The position numbers were made by a program, and so were the translations under genes. Below are positions 31,114 through 40,189 of a stretch of 64,000 bases of DNA, piece by piece. Position 1 is the first letter of the stretch, and each line of letters starts with the position of its first letter. The notes under the pieces are model-generated. The model saw nothing but the letters and a program-made list of their open reading frames with translations. It was not told the DNA's origin and ran no database searches. The DNA is from Flavobacterium pisciphilum (GTDB taxonomy: Bacteria > Bacteroidota > Bacteroidia > Flavobacteriales > Flavobacteriaceae): NCBI RefSeq assembly GCF_020905345.1, contig NZ_JAJJMO010000001.1:1922001-1986000 (forward strand). The letters are read 5' to 3'.

Positions 31114-33969
31114 TTATTTACTCAAATACATTTTTCTTCTTGAATACAATTCGTAGAATTGATCATCTTTTAAGTCATCGATAAACAAGATGCTCTCTCC
31201 AGTTGATTTCATTTCTGGTCCTAATGCTTTGTTTACATTATGAAACTTACTAAATGAGAATACAGGTTGTTTAATTGCAAATCCTTTTAATTGTGGATTG
31301 AAATCAAAATCAGTTACTTTATTATGTCCTAACATTACTTTTGTAGCGTAGTTCACATAAGGCTCACCGTATGCTTTTGCAATAAACGGTACCGTTCTAG
31401 ATGCTCTTGGGTTTGCTTCGATGATATAAACTGTATCGTCTTTTATTGCAAACTGAATATTAATCAAACCTACAGTTTTTAAAGCTCTCGCAATTTTAAC
31501 CGTATGATCTTTTATTTGTTGCATCACAAATTCACCTAGGTTAAAAGGAGGCAATGTTGCATTACTATCTCCCGAGTGAACTCCACAAGGCTCGATATGC
31601 TCCATAATTCCTATGATATAAACATTACCGTCAGCATCACAAATCGCATCAGCCTCTGCCTCGATTGCTCCAGCAAGATAATGATCTAAAAGCAATTTAT
31701 TACCTGGAATCGTTTTCAATAAATTGATAACGTGCTCTTCTAACTCTTTTTTATTGATTACAATTTTCATTCCCTGACCTCCTAATACATAAGAAGGACG
31801 AATCAATAATGGAAAATCTAGAGTATCTGCTAAAGTTGAAGCTTCATCAGCTGTTTCAGCAATTCCAAATTGAGGGAAAGGAATATGTAATTCTGTCAAT
31901 AATTCTGAAAAACGCCCTCTATCTTCAGCTAAATCTAAGGCATCAAAACTAGTTCCTATGATTTTCACTCCGTATTTAGATAATTTTTCAGCTAATTTCA
32001 ATGCTGTTTGTCCACCAAGCTGTACAATTACACCTTCTGGTTTTTCATGTTGAATGATATCGTAGATATGCTCCCAGAAAACTGGCTCAAAATATAATTT
32101 ATCAGCCGTATCGAAATCTGTCGAAACTGTTTCAGGGTTACAGTTAATCATGATAGTTTCGTAACCACATTCTTTAGCAGCCAATACACCGTGAACACAA
32201 GAGTAATCAAATTCAATTCCTTGTCCAATACGGTTTGGTCCTGATCCCAAAACTATTATTTTCTTTTTATCTGTAACAACACTTTCATTATCTACATAAC
32301 GTTCTCCGTTTGCTTTTTCAATTACTGCTTCAAAAGTTGAATAGTAATAAGGAGTCTTTGCTTTAAATTCGGCGGCACAAGTATCAACCAATTTAAACAC
32401 ACGGTTGATATCCATTGTCATTCTTAAAGCGTGAACTTCACTCTCTAAACAATTCACCATGTGAGCAATCTGTCTGTCTGCAAAACCTTTTTGTTTCGCT
32501 TCAAGTAAAAGTTCCTTAGGTAGATTAGTTACTTTATAATTTGAAATTTCTTTTTCTAAAGTATAAAGCTCTTCATATTGTTTCAAGAACCACATATCTA
32601 TTTTTGTAATTTCATGGATACGGCTCAATGGAATTCCCATTGCAATTGCATCATAAATTACGAAAACACGATCCCAACTTGCAAAAGTTAGTTTCTCAAT
32701 AATTTGTTCGTAGTTTTTATATCCTTTTCCATCAGCACCTAAACCATTACGTTTGATTTCTAATGATTGAGTTGCCTTGTGTAAAGCCTCTTGGAATGAA
32801 CGTCCGATTCCCATAACCTCACCTACAGATTTCATTTGTAGACCAAGAGTTCTGTCTGCTCCTTCGAATTTATCAAAGTTCCAACGAGGTATTTTTACAA
32901 TTACATAATCCAAAGTTGGTTCAAAAAGAGCCGAAGTAGATTTTGTAATTTGATTTTGTAATTCATCTAGATTATATCCTAGCGCCAATTTAGAAGCTAT
33001 TTTAGCAATTGGATATCCTGTCGCTTTTGATGCTAATGCTGATGAACGAGATACACGTGGATTAATTTCAATCGCAACGATATCTTCTTTTTCATCTGGT
33101 GAAACTGCGAATTGTACGTTACAACCTCCTGCAAAATTTCCAATACTACGCATCATTAAGATTGCATAGTCACGTAATTTTTGGAATGTTGTATCAGATA
33201 ATGTCATTGCTGGCGCAACTGTAATCGAATCTCCAGTATGAATTCCCATTGGATCCATATTTTCGATAGAACAAATGATTACTACATTATCATTTTTATC
33301 TCTCAAAAGTTCTAATTCGTATTCTTTCCATCCCATTAAAGCTTTATCAATTAAAACTTCATGTATTGGAGAAGCTTCTAGTCCTCTTGTTAAAAGCTCA
33401 TCGAAGTCTTCTTTTTTGTAAACCACTGCTGCTCCAGTTCCTCCTAGAGTAAATGAAGGACGAATTACTAATGGAAAACCAAATTCCTGAGCAATTTCTT
33501 TTCCTTCTAAATATGAAGTAGCTGTTTTTGCAGGTGCAGTTGGCACATTAATTTTCTCAAGAAGTTGTTTAAACTGCTCTCTATCTTCAGTAATATTGAT
33601 AGCGTTTACGTCAACACCAATTAATTTCACTCCAAAATCTGCCCAAATTCCTTTTTCATCAGCTTCTAAACATAAATTCAAAGCCGTTTGTCCTCCCATT
33701 GTAGGTAAAACAGCATCAATTTGTGGATGTGCTTTTAAAATTTCAATAATCGATTTTGTAGTTAATGGCTTCAAATATATATGATCGGCCATACTTGGAT
33801 CGGTCATAATAGTCGCTGGATTTGAGTTTATCAAGATAACTTCAATTCCTTCCTCACGAATAGAACGTGCTGATTGTGATCCTGCATAATCAAATTCGCA
33901 AGCTTGACCAATAACAATAGGTCCTGAACCTATTATTAAAACTGATTTTATTGATGTGTCTTTAGGCAT
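31114..33969 (-). CDS. carB: Carbamoyl-phosphate synthase large subunit, lacking the MGS regulatory domain
   Basis: CarB makes carbamoyl phosphate from bicarbonate, ammonia (delivered by CarA) and two ATP, for arginine and pyrimidine synthesis. Both ATP-grasp halves are intact, starting with LIIGSGPIVIGQACEFDYAG and IIVLGSGPNRIGQGIEFDYS, and each contains the GGQTALNL/GGQTALKL motif. The protein has 951 residues rather than about 1070. It stops soon after GPEMKSTGES, exactly where the C-terminal MGS-like allosteric domain begins in the E. coli enzyme. A terminator follows at once, so this is not a frameshift. Confidence 0.95.
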   Translation of the reverse strand: MPKDTSIKSVLIIGSGPIVIGQACEFDYAGSQSARSIREEGIEVILINSNPATIMTDPSMADHIYLKPLTTKSIIEILKAHPQIDAVLPTMGGQTALNLCLEADEKGIWADFGVKLIGVDVNAINITEDREQFKQLLEKINVPTAPAKTATSYLEGKEIAQEFGFPLVIRPSFTLGGTGAAVVYKKEDFDELLTRGLEASPIHEVLIDKALMGWKEYELELLRDKNDNVVIICSIENMDPMGIHTGDSITVAPAMTLSDTTFQKLRDYAILMMRSIGNFAGGCNVQFAVSPDEKEDIVAIEINPRVSRSSALASKATGYPIAKIASKLALGYNLDELQNQITKSTSALFEPTLDYVIVKIPRWNFDKFEGADRTLGLQMKSVGEVMGIGRSFQEALHKATQSLEIKRNGLGADGKGYKNYEQIIEKLTFASWDRVFVIYDAIAMGIPLSRIHEITKIDMWFLKQYEELYTLEKEISNYKVTNLPKELLLEAKQKGFADRQIAHMVNCLESEVHALRMTMDINRVFKLVDTCAAEFKAKTPYYYSTFEAVIEKANGERYVDNESVVTDKKKIIVLGSGPNRIGQGIEFDYSCVHGVLAAKECGYETIMINCNPETVSTDFDTADKLYFEPVFWEHIYDIIQHEKPEGVIVQLGGQTALKLAEKLSKYGVKIIGTSFDALDLAEDRGRFSELLTELHIPFPQFGIAETADEASTLADTLDFPLLIRPSYVLGGQGMKIVINKKELEEHVINLLKTIPGNKLLLDHYLAGAIEAEADAICDADGNVYIIGIMEHIEPCGVHSGDSNATLPPFNLGEFVMQQIKDHTVKIARALKTVGLINIQFAIKDDTVYIIEANPRASRTVPFIAKAYGEPYVNYATKVMLGHNKVTDFDFNPQLKGFAIKQPVFSFSKFHNVNKALGPEMKSTGESILFIDDLKDDQFYELYSRRKMYLSK

Positions 33970-34066
33970 TTTAATTGTATTGTGTAGTTATATTTTGGCT
34001 TAATGTTCAACTCTACTTATTTAGAAATTAAAACATTACTTATTTTTTAATGACAAGGTATAAAAA

Positions 34067-34096
34067 AAGGCGATACTAAAAAAAGTAACGCCTTAT
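34067..34096 (-). terminator. Intrinsic terminator of rpmH
   Basis: AAGGCGATACT (34067-34077) pairs with AGTAACGCCTT (34084-34094) with one A/A mismatch; A-runs on the left give the U-tract on the minus strand. It separates rpmH from carB. Confidence 0.75.
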
Positions 34097-34113
34097 TTAT
34101 GTTTATAGAAACA

Positions 34114-34275
34114 TTATTTTTTGTGTCTAGGTTCGCTAGAAACAGTTAACTTATGTCTTCCTTTAGCTCTTCTACGTGCAAGAACTTTTCTTCCATTCGC
34201 AGAAGCCATTCTGTCCATAAATCCGTGCTTATTTCTTCTTTTTCTTTTCGATGGTTGAAACGTTCTTTTACTCAT
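34114..34275 (-). CDS. rpmH: 50S ribosomal protein L34
   Basis: A 53-residue protein beginning [19 protein letters not shown] and continuing [20 protein letters not shown], the universal L34 sequence, with a short C-terminal extension ending PRHKK. L34 lies in the large ribosomal subunit and is very basic. A perfect consensus promoter at 34379-34350 drives it, with a leader of about 60-70 bases. In many bacteria rpmH lies beside rnpA and dnaA; here it stands alone beside carB. Confidence 0.97.
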
Positions 34276-34349
34276 TGCTTTGTATCTTTAAATATGGTGT
34301 CTAATATCTTCTTTTTGATTTTAGAATTGTCTTCCCCTAAAACCGAGTG

Positions 34350-34379
34350 CAAATATACAAAGACTTTTTTTTCTGGCAA
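34350..34379 (-). promoter_or_regulatory. Promoter TTG-N19-TATATTTG for rpmH
   Basis: On the minus strand TTG is at 34379-34377 and TATATTTG at 34357-34350, spacer exactly 19. This is a perfect match to the Bacteroidota consensus, as expected for a ribosomal protein gene. Confidence 0.82.
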
Positions 34380-34413
34380 GTAGTTTTATAAAAATATTTT
34401 TAATTCATTTTAC

Positions 34414-34421
34414 TATCTTTG
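34414..34421 (+). promoter_or_regulatory. TATCTTTG -7 box
   Basis: A match to TAnnTTTG 23 bases before the ATG of the TPR protein gene. No TTG is found at the expected distance upstream, so it is a partial promoter. Confidence 0.5.
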
Positions 34422-34443
34422 CAATCACAAAAATACACCTATT

Positions 34444-34959
34444 ATGTTTCACAGAAATATTAAACTTATTTTAGCCGGACTATTAGTAGTTGCTGGCATT
34501 TGGCAATTCACAGAAAGTAATATTGGAAACGGAATCTTCCTTATATTATTAGCTGGAATCCCTATTTTCCTTTATTTTAAAAATGAATTCATCTTATTAG
34601 CCTTCTTAAAACTAAGAAAACAAGATTTTGAAGGTGCTAAAAAATGGCTAGCATACATCAAAAACCCAGAAACTGCTTTAGTAAGAAAACAACAAGGTTA
34701 CTTTAACTACCTACATGGTATTATGGTTTCTCAAACCAATATCAATCAAGCTGAAAAATATTTCAAAAAAGCAATTGAGCTTGGTTTATCTATGGATATG
34801 GATTTAGCTGTAGCTAAATTAAACCTAGCTGGTGTTGCTATGTCACGCCGAAGAAAGCTTGAAGCTACAAATTTATTGAATGAGGCTAAAAAGCTTGACA
34901 AACAAGGTATGCTAAAAGAGCAAATTACAATGATGAAAGATCAAATGAAAAAAATATAA
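34444..34959 (+). CDS. Membrane-anchored TPR protein
   Basis: A 171-residue protein with two N-terminal membrane helices (about residues 6-21 and 28-46) and a cytoplasmic C-terminal part of helical repeats. 'NYLHGIMVSQTNINQAEKYF' with KKAIELGL is a tetratricopeptide repeat; a second degenerate one includes KLNLAGVAMSRRRKLEATNL. TPRs mediate protein contacts; the partner is unknown. It has its own promoter box and a terminator at 34980-35013. Confidence 0.75.
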   Translation: MFHRNIKLILAGLLVVAGIWQFTESNIGNGIFLILLAGIPIFLYFKNEFILLAFLKLRKQDFEGAKKWLAYIKNPETALVRKQQGYFNYLHGIMVSQTNINQAEKYFKKAIELGLSMDMDLAVAKLNLAGVAMSRRRKLEATNLLNEAKKLDKQGMLKEQITMMKDQMKKI

Positions 34960-34979
34960 TTTCAAGATTACCTTTTACA

Positions 34980-35013
34980 AAAAAAACCATCCGCAAAACG
35001 GATGTTTTTTTTT
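34980..35013. terminator. Bidirectional intrinsic terminator
   Basis: CATCCG (34988-34993) pairs with CGGATG (34999-35004), loop CAAAA, with A-runs on the left and T9 on the right, between convergent genes. Confidence 0.85.
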
Positions 35014-35036
35014 ATGTCCAAAACTAATCGAAGGAC

Positions 35037-35693
35037 TTATTCCAAAATGATTTTTGGCAAGTTTTCATTTAACCATTTGTACTTATTCAAAATCATAATA
35101 TGTGTACCTCCTTTTACCACTTTACAATTGGCAATATATTTTATAGGGAAAACCTCATCTTGATCTCCATGAATATGAATTACATTATCATCAATTTTAG
35201 TTCTATCCCAAAGAATCACTTGTTCAACTGCCCAATCTAAATAACGGATATCGCGCACAGACAAAAACTTCTCATACAGCTTTAACCGCTTATTTATCTT
35301 TTCTCCAAAAGAAAACTTAGCTAGACTTTCTACATTTAATATCAATCGCATCGGGATTAACTTATATGCTTTGGTCGTTTTAGCAATTTTCATCCTTCTC
35401 GGAAACTCGGCATTACTCTTCACACTTGAGATAATAATTACTTTTCTAGCCTCTATATGCTTTGCCATTTCCTGAACTAAGATACCTCCAAAAGACACCC
35501 CTATCAAAACAGGATTTTCATGTTTTATGTTTCGGGTAATCCTTTTTGCATAATCAGGTAACGATTCACCATCAAGTGGTATTTCCCATTCTAATAAATA
35601 CACTTCAAAAGCATCTTCAGGCAATGCAATTCTTTCAAAAATAGCAGTACTTGCTGCAAGACCAGGCATAAAATAAACAGGAACTTTACTCAT
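35037..35693 (-). CDS. Alpha/beta hydrolase
   Basis: A 218-residue alpha/beta-hydrolase with no signal peptide. The nucleophile elbow is GVSFGG (about residues 66-71), the acid is expected in HGDQDEVFP, and the histidine in GGTHIMI. The start MPGLAAS holds the oxyanion-loop region. I prefer the ATG at 35693 (MSKVPVYFMPG); another lies two codons upstream at 35699. The substrate cannot be predicted. Confidence 0.82.
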   Translation of the reverse strand: MSKVPVYFMPGLAASTAIFERIALPEDAFEVYLLEWEIPLDGESLPDYAKRITRNIKHENPVLIGVSFGGILVQEMAKHIEARKVIIISSVKSNAEFPRRMKIAKTTKAYKLIPMRLILNVESLAKFSFGEKINKRLKLYEKFLSVRDIRYLDWAVEQVILWDRTKIDDNVIHIHGDQDEVFPIKYIANCKVVKGGTHIMILNKYKWLNENLPKIILE

Positions 35694-36004
35694 AATCATA
35701 TTTCAAATATTAATAACAACAAAAAAACTATTATTGATATAAAATTATTGCTTTTTAATGAGTACTGCTCTATTTTTCTAATAATATTATTACTTAAAAT
35801 CATAGCAAACTCGCCTGCTAGCATGAATTTCAAAAATGTAAAACATTTCCCATTCACTAAATCTTTTGTTATTGAATATCAAATGATTATATTTGTAGTA
35901 GAAATAATTTGTTTCTGACAATATATTATAAGAAGTCCACCTGAACTTATTACAAGATTCATTTCTTCTATTTTTTTTAAAATACCACGTAAAAAACAAA
36001 TAAT
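35694..36004. other. 311-base intergenic region with a promoter
   Basis: It lies between the divergent hydrolase and GNAT-like genes. The notable element is the perfect promoter at 35866-35895, which would give the GNAT-like gene a leader of about 100 bases. I see no RNA family or credible small gene in the leader. Confidence 0.55.
35866..35895 (+). promoter_or_regulatory. Promoter TTG-N19-TATATTTG
   Basis: TTG at 35866-35868 and TATATTTG at 35888-35895, spacer exactly 19. The start point would be near 35902, leaving about 100 untranslated bases before the ATG at 36005. Confidence 0.75.
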
Positions 36005-36307
36005 ATGGAACCCATTTCAGTAATGGAAATCAAAGACAATGCCTTTGCAAGACAATTTGAAATCTCAACACCTACAGGATTACTTACAATCGAATACTCT
36101 TTTCAAGAAAAAAAGATATTTCTAACAAAAGTGAACACACCCGAATCATTTGATGACCAAGAGCTTCTTTTCAACATGCTTAAAAGCATAATGGAAATTT
36201 CGATTGAACGAAAATTAAGAGTAGTTCCTATTCATCCTAAAATTGCAGATTTCTTTAAGAAAAATCCAGTTTACAAAGAACTACTCCCACCTGGAATTAG
36301 AATTTAA
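36005..36307 (+). CDS. Small GNAT-like N-acetyltransferase (YjdJ/COG2388 type)
   Basis: A 100-residue protein matching the minimal GCN5-related acetyltransferase group. Strands 'FEISTPTGLLTIEYSFQEKK' and IFLTKVNTPESFDDQELLF are followed by an alpha/beta core with RKLRVVPIHPKIADFFKKNP and YKELL. In this group the acetyl-CoA binding segment is shortened, and the usual cysteine of some members is replaced by HPK here. Its substrate is unknown. Its end overlaps the convergent transporter gene by four bases. Confidence 0.82.
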   Translation: MEPISVMEIKDNAFARQFEISTPTGLLTIEYSFQEKKIFLTKVNTPESFDDQELLFNMLKSIMEISIERKLRVVPIHPKIADFFKKNPVYKELLPPGIRI

Positions 36308-37734
36308 TAATATCCAATTATATTCATCCATAGACCTCCTATCACCATATATATGAGTAATAGGACAAGACCTGTTACAAGACCTTTTACCCACCAACTC
36401 TTTAAATCAACATAACCACTACCGAAAAACACAGGAGCTGGTCCATGACCGTAATGCGTTAATGTACCATAAAGTGATCCTACAAACCCAAGCATAAAAG
36501 CCAACAGCAATCCCGGAATCCCCAAAGAAACCCCAACTCCTAATAAAGCAGCATACATTGCCGCTACGTGAGCTGTTGCACTTGCAAAAAGATAATGACT
36601 AAAAAAGTACACAAGAATTATAATTGGAAAAGCCATTTGCCAGCTTAACCCTCCTATTTGCGCTTTTACTAAATCACTAAACCAACCAATAAAACCTAAT
36701 TCATTTAGCGAGCTTGCCATCATTACTAAAACCGAAAACCAAACAATAGTATCCCATGCTCCTTTTTCAGATTTTACATCTTCCCAAGTTAACACAGAAG
36801 TAAGTAGCAAAATCACCAAACCTATAAAAGCTGTTGTTGTAGCATCGATAGAAAATAAATCGCCTGTCATCCAAAGAAACAATAGAATAAAAAACGTTAA
36901 CAACATCAACCATTCATTCCTAGAAATCGGCCCCATATCTTTTAGCTTTTGCTTAGCAATTCCCGGAGCATCTTTTGTTGATTTTAATTCTGGTGGATAA
37001 ATTTTATATAAAACCAAAGGAATCACAAAAAAAGCAACTAATCCAGGTACAATAGCTGCAAGCGCCCAAGACATCCAAGTTATTTTGATTCCTAAATTCA
37101 ATGCAAACTTTTGGCACATCGGATTACTTGCTGTTCCTGTCAAAAACATTGAAGATGCAATAAGATTCATATTATAACTATTCAATGTCAAAAATGAACC
37201 TAATTTCCTATGTGTTTCAGGCTTATCTGGTTCTGAGCCAAAACTTATTGCCATTGATTTCATAATAGGATAAATAATCCCTCCTCCTCTTGCTGTATTA
37301 CTAGGAACCGCAGGAGCGAGACACAAGTCAGCAAGCCCCAATCCGTAAGCAAGTCCTAATGAACTTTTTCCAAATATTCGTATAAAAATAAAAGCAATTC
37401 TATTTCCTAGTCCTGTCTTAATAAAACCACGTGCAATAAAAAATGATATCCCAATTAGCCATATTACTTTATCTCCAAAACCTCTTAAGGCAAGTGTTAT
37501 TGATTTTCCAGCATCTCCTGGAGCCAATACCTGTGAGAATGCCGTTACTGCTATTGCAATCATACACATCGTTCCCATTGGAGCTGCCTTTAAAATAATT
37601 CCAACAATAGTAGCTACAAAAATGGCAAACAAATGCCAAGCTTCTTCTTTGACTCCTTCTGGAGCCGGAATAACCCAAAGACCAATAGCGATTGCAACTG
37701 TTATTAATGTCTGGGGAATTTTTACTTCTTTCAT
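36304..37734 (-). CDS. DASS-family (SLC13-type) anion:sodium symporter
   Basis: A 476-residue transporter with about 11-12 membrane helices of the divalent anion:Na+ symporter family (di- and tricarboxylates or sulfate). Family marks are 'PSNTARGGGIIYPIMKSMAI' (about residues 146-165), including the SNT motif, TGTASNPMCQKFA, and 'SATAHVAAMYAALLGVGVSL' near the end. The plant 2-oxoglutarate/malate translocators are the closest group I can recall by wording. It follows the porin gene by 21 bases, so the pair probably moves the same small anion across both membranes. Confidence 0.87.
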   Translation of the reverse strand: MKEVKIPQTLITVAIAIGLWVIPAPEGVKEEAWHLFAIFVATIVGIILKAAPMGTMCMIAIAVTAFSQVLAPGDAGKSITLALRGFGDKVIWLIGISFFIARGFIKTGLGNRIAFIFIRIFGKSSLGLAYGLGLADLCLAPAVPSNTARGGGIIYPIMKSMAISFGSEPDKPETHRKLGSFLTLNSYNMNLIASSMFLTGTASNPMCQKFALNLGIKITWMSWALAAIVPGLVAFFVIPLVLYKIYPPELKSTKDAPGIAKQKLKDMGPISRNEWLMLLTFFILLFLWMTGDLFSIDATTTAFIGLVILLLTSVLTWEDVKSEKGAWDTIVWFSVLVMMASSLNELGFIGWFSDLVKAQIGGLSWQMAFPIIILVYFFSHYLFASATAHVAAMYAALLGVGVSLGIPGLLLAFMLGFVGSLYGTLTHYGHGPAPVFFGSGYVDLKSWWVKGLVTGLVLLLIYMVIGGLWMNIIGYY

Positions 37735-37755
37735 AATATGGGAATTAAGTTATTT

Positions 37756-38907
37756 TTAAAGTCTTGTTTGAAATTGAACAATAAATAAATTGTTACTATA
37801 CATAGATGTATTGGGTATATCCTTATCAAACCTATCAATTTGAAATCCTAATCCAATCCTTCCTGTATATGCCTTTCCAAATTCAAGACTAAACATTGGT
37901 GTATATGTTTTGCGAACATTTGAATTTAATTTAAAATTGGTATCAAAAGACTCATAGCGACATGAAAATTCTAAAGAAGTCAATTTTTTATAATCTATGC
38001 GATATCGTAAATTAGGCATAACATAATAACCTCGCATCTGATAATCATCAGCATTTAAAGTTCTTTCATCTACAGGTAATGAAAAATATAAATTATGGTT
38101 TGTTCCTTGTTTATACTCAACTTGCAAATCAAAAGTAAGCTCGTCAGTAAACTTAAAATCACTTGCAAAATCAACGCCCAAAGCAAAAACATCCTGATCG
38201 AATACTTTTCCTATCCCACCATTCAATCCTAAATTAATTTTATACCGTTTAGACAATCCAAAAAGCCATCTTGTCGAATATTGTTTTCCGCTGTCTTTAT
38301 CTTTTTCCTGATTCCTTCCTGTTCCATTTAAAATAGAAATAGCATAACTTACTGGAATAATTCCAACATCAAAAGAACCTGTTGCCGAAGCTCCAATTTG
38401 AAAACTCGTCCATCCATTTTTTCCAAATTCATAATATTGATTCGAAAAGTCAAAAGATTTAATCACATCAACAGGAACAAGCTCCTCTATACCAAAGGCT
38501 GGTCGAAACTGACCTCCAGTTACTGCAAAATATTTACTAAAAGTATATTTTGCATACGCATTTTCGAGGACTTTATTTTTAGGATCTGATTTAAAATCTG
38601 CTAGATTAACTAGAATCACCACCTCTGTTTGCTCACTCAATTTTGTATTTAACCCAACACGCATTCTTTTAACATCAAATGAAGTTTGTGTAGCATCTCC
38701 TGTTGAGTTATGAACTCCAAGAACATCTACATCCTCTGAAAGTGCACCTAAAAATCGAGCTTGAAAAAGTCCTTTAAACTGAAACTGTGGGTATTTTACA
38801 ACCTCTTCAGAATTTGTTGTAGCCTGATTTACATCAGATTGAGCATTCATAAAGCAAGGCACCATTAAAATGGCAAAAACAATTTTAATCAGCTCAAGTT
38901 TCTTCAT
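37756..38907 (-). CDS. OprO/OprP-like porin
   Basis: A 383-residue outer-membrane porin with a signal peptide (to about residue 22, FMNAQ). It has alternating amphipathic strands, including 'QFQFKGLFQARFLGALSEDV' and GQFRPAFGIEELVP, and a C-terminal strand NNLFIVQFQTRL. The pattern matches phosphate-selective porin O/P proteins. Located upstream of the DASS transporter, so it may supply phosphate, sulfate or organic anions to it. A perfect 15-base palindrome at 38929-38943 sits 22 bases upstream. Confidence 0.8.
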   Translation of the reverse strand: MKKLELIKIVFAILMVPCFMNAQSDVNQATTNSEEVVKYPQFQFKGLFQARFLGALSEDVDVLGVHNSTGDATQTSFDVKRMRVGLNTKLSEQTEVVILVNLADFKSDPKNKVLENAYAKYTFSKYFAVTGGQFRPAFGIEELVPVDVIKSFDFSNQYYEFGKNGWTSFQIGASATGSFDVGIIPVSYAISILNGTGRNQEKDKDSGKQYSTRWLFGLSKRYKINLGLNGGIGKVFDQDVFALGVDFASDFKFTDELTFDLQVEYKQGTNHNLYFSLPVDERTLNADDYQMRGYYVMPNLRYRIDYKKLTSLEFSCRYESFDTNFKLNSNVRKTYTPMFSLEFGKAYTGRIGLGFQIDRFDKDIPNTSMYSNNLFIVQFQTRL

Positions 38908-38928
38908 ATATATTAAATAAAAAATTTA

Positions 38929-38943
38929 GACTAGTAACTAGTC
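38929..38943. promoter_or_regulatory. Palindrome GACTAGT-A-ACTAGTC upstream of the porin gene
   Basis: Two 7-base half-sites around a central A form a perfect palindrome 22 bases before the porin start. This is a plausible operator for a dimeric regulator of the porin/transporter operon. No protein is assigned. Confidence 0.4.
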
Positions 38944-38977
38944 AATATTATAAATCTGTTTCTTTTTATCTGTAATC

Positions 38978-40189
38978 TTATCTTCTTTCAGAACGACCAT
39001 TTGCTGGTCTTGGCGTTGCTGGTCTAGATGTCGCTGGCCTAGTCGTAGGACGCGTTACTGGTTGCGCTGGTCTAACAGCTGGACGTGTTGTGGGATTCGT
39101 TGGAGTAACCGGACGTGTCGTTGGTCTTGTTGTTGGCTGCGTAGGCCTTGTAACTGGACGCGTTGACGGATTAGTTGGAGTAACAGGACGTGTTGTTGGT
39201 CTAGTAGTACCCCCTCCTGGTCTGGTTGATGGATTTGTTGGTCGAGTCACCGGCCTAGTAGTATTCCCTCCTGGATTTGTTGGACGTGTTGTACCTGGTC
39301 GAGTAGTATTACCTGGTCTAGACGGCCTTGTAGAAGTAACTGGTGCAGGTCTTTTATAATCCCGACCATTATAAGTCGAATTATAGCGTCCATTAACTCG
39401 GTTGTCTCTAACTACCACCGATGTATTTCTTCTACTAACATAATTATTATAATATCTAGGATGTCTAATAACTGCTGTTCTTCGGTAATAAGGACTTCTA
39501 TAATAATGCCCATGGTATCCCCAATAATCATGGTAATAAACCGGACGCCAAGGGCGCCAGTAAGGAGGATAATACCCCCAATGCCAAGGTGATCTATATA
39601 CTACATATACTGGTGAAAACAAAAACAGAACCACTGGCCACGCACTCACACTAGCACTTACATAACTTGGACTAGTTGTAGTATTATAATTATTGACTGT
39701 ATTATTATTTACAATTACAGTCGCATCTCCTTTGTACCCTGGATTAGGTGTTCCCGACACATTATCCGCAGGCTCTACAACATAATTCTTACCATATAAA
39801 TCTTCATCTCCTATAGCCTGAACATGAACATTGTTCTTTTTATCTTTAACGACCTCAATAACAGCAACATCTTGAGTTTCTTTGTTATTTACAGCAACTT
39901 GAAGTACAATTACATGAGTATCACCTTCCTTATGTCCTTCGACCTCAATATAATCGATTTCTCCATCATTATTTAAGTCTAAATTATTGACCTTACTATC
40001 TGGATCATTTAATGCTTTTTCAAAATCTTCTAATGTTTTCGATTTCTGAAAAACATCCAACACTGCGTATAAATTAAGATTATCTCCTGGCAAGCCTAAA
40101 GCAACAGGCTCATCATTTGTTTGAGAAAATACAGGAAGACTAAACAAACTAGTCAACATAATAGCTAAAAATAATATATTTTTTTTCAT
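38978..40189 (-). CDS. Secreted protein with Ca-binding-like loop and Thr-Arg-Pro repeat tail
   Basis: A 403-residue protein with a signal peptide (to about residue 22). The N-terminal domain contains DLNNDGEIDYIEVEG, similar to an EF-hand calcium loop. A hydrophobic stretch WPVVLFLFSPVYVVY (near residue 190) is followed by a very aromatic, basic segment (SPWHWGYYPPYWRPWRP). The last 120 residues are repeats of T-R-P with N, Q, V and G (for example TRPVTPTNPSTRP). The tail is disordered and strongly basic; it could bind polyanions such as DNA or cell-surface polysaccharide. Family unknown. Confidence 0.72.
   Translation of the reverse strand: MKKNILFLAIMLTSLFSLPVFSQTNDEPVALGLPGDNLNLYAVLDVFQKSKTLEDFEKALNDPDSKVNNLDLNNDGEIDYIEVEGHKEGDTHVIVLQVAVNNKETQDVAVIEVVKDKKNNVHVQAIGDEDLYGKNYVVEPADNVSGTPNPGYKGDATVIVNNNTVNNYNTTTSPSYVSASVSAWPVVLFLFSPVYVVYRSPWHWGYYPPYWRPWRPVYYHDYWGYHGHYYRSPYYRRTAVIRHPRYYNNYVSRRNTSVVVRDNRVNGRYNSTYNGRDYKRPAPVTSTRPSRPGNTTRPGTTRPTNPGGNTTRPVTRPTNPSTRPGGGTTRPTTRPVTPTNPSTRPVTRPTQPTTRPTTRPVTPTNPTTRPAVRPAQPVTRPTTRPATSRPATPRPANGRSERR

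Noticed and set aside
34114-34275. Plus-strand frame (34153-34383) over rpmH
   Set aside because: The minus strand encodes the unmistakable L34 protein with a perfect promoter; the plus-strand frame is its antisense shadow.
35790-35999. 69-codon minus-strand frame between the hydrolase and GNAT-like genes
   Set aside because: It overlaps the perfect plus-strand promoter at 35866-35895 and is rich in rare, disordered composition; likely chance.
39090-39359. 89-codon plus-strand frame rich in Gly, Val and Leu
   Set aside because: It is the mirror of the Thr-Arg-Pro repeat on the other strand; repetitive codons in one frame create a long open frame in the antisense direction.
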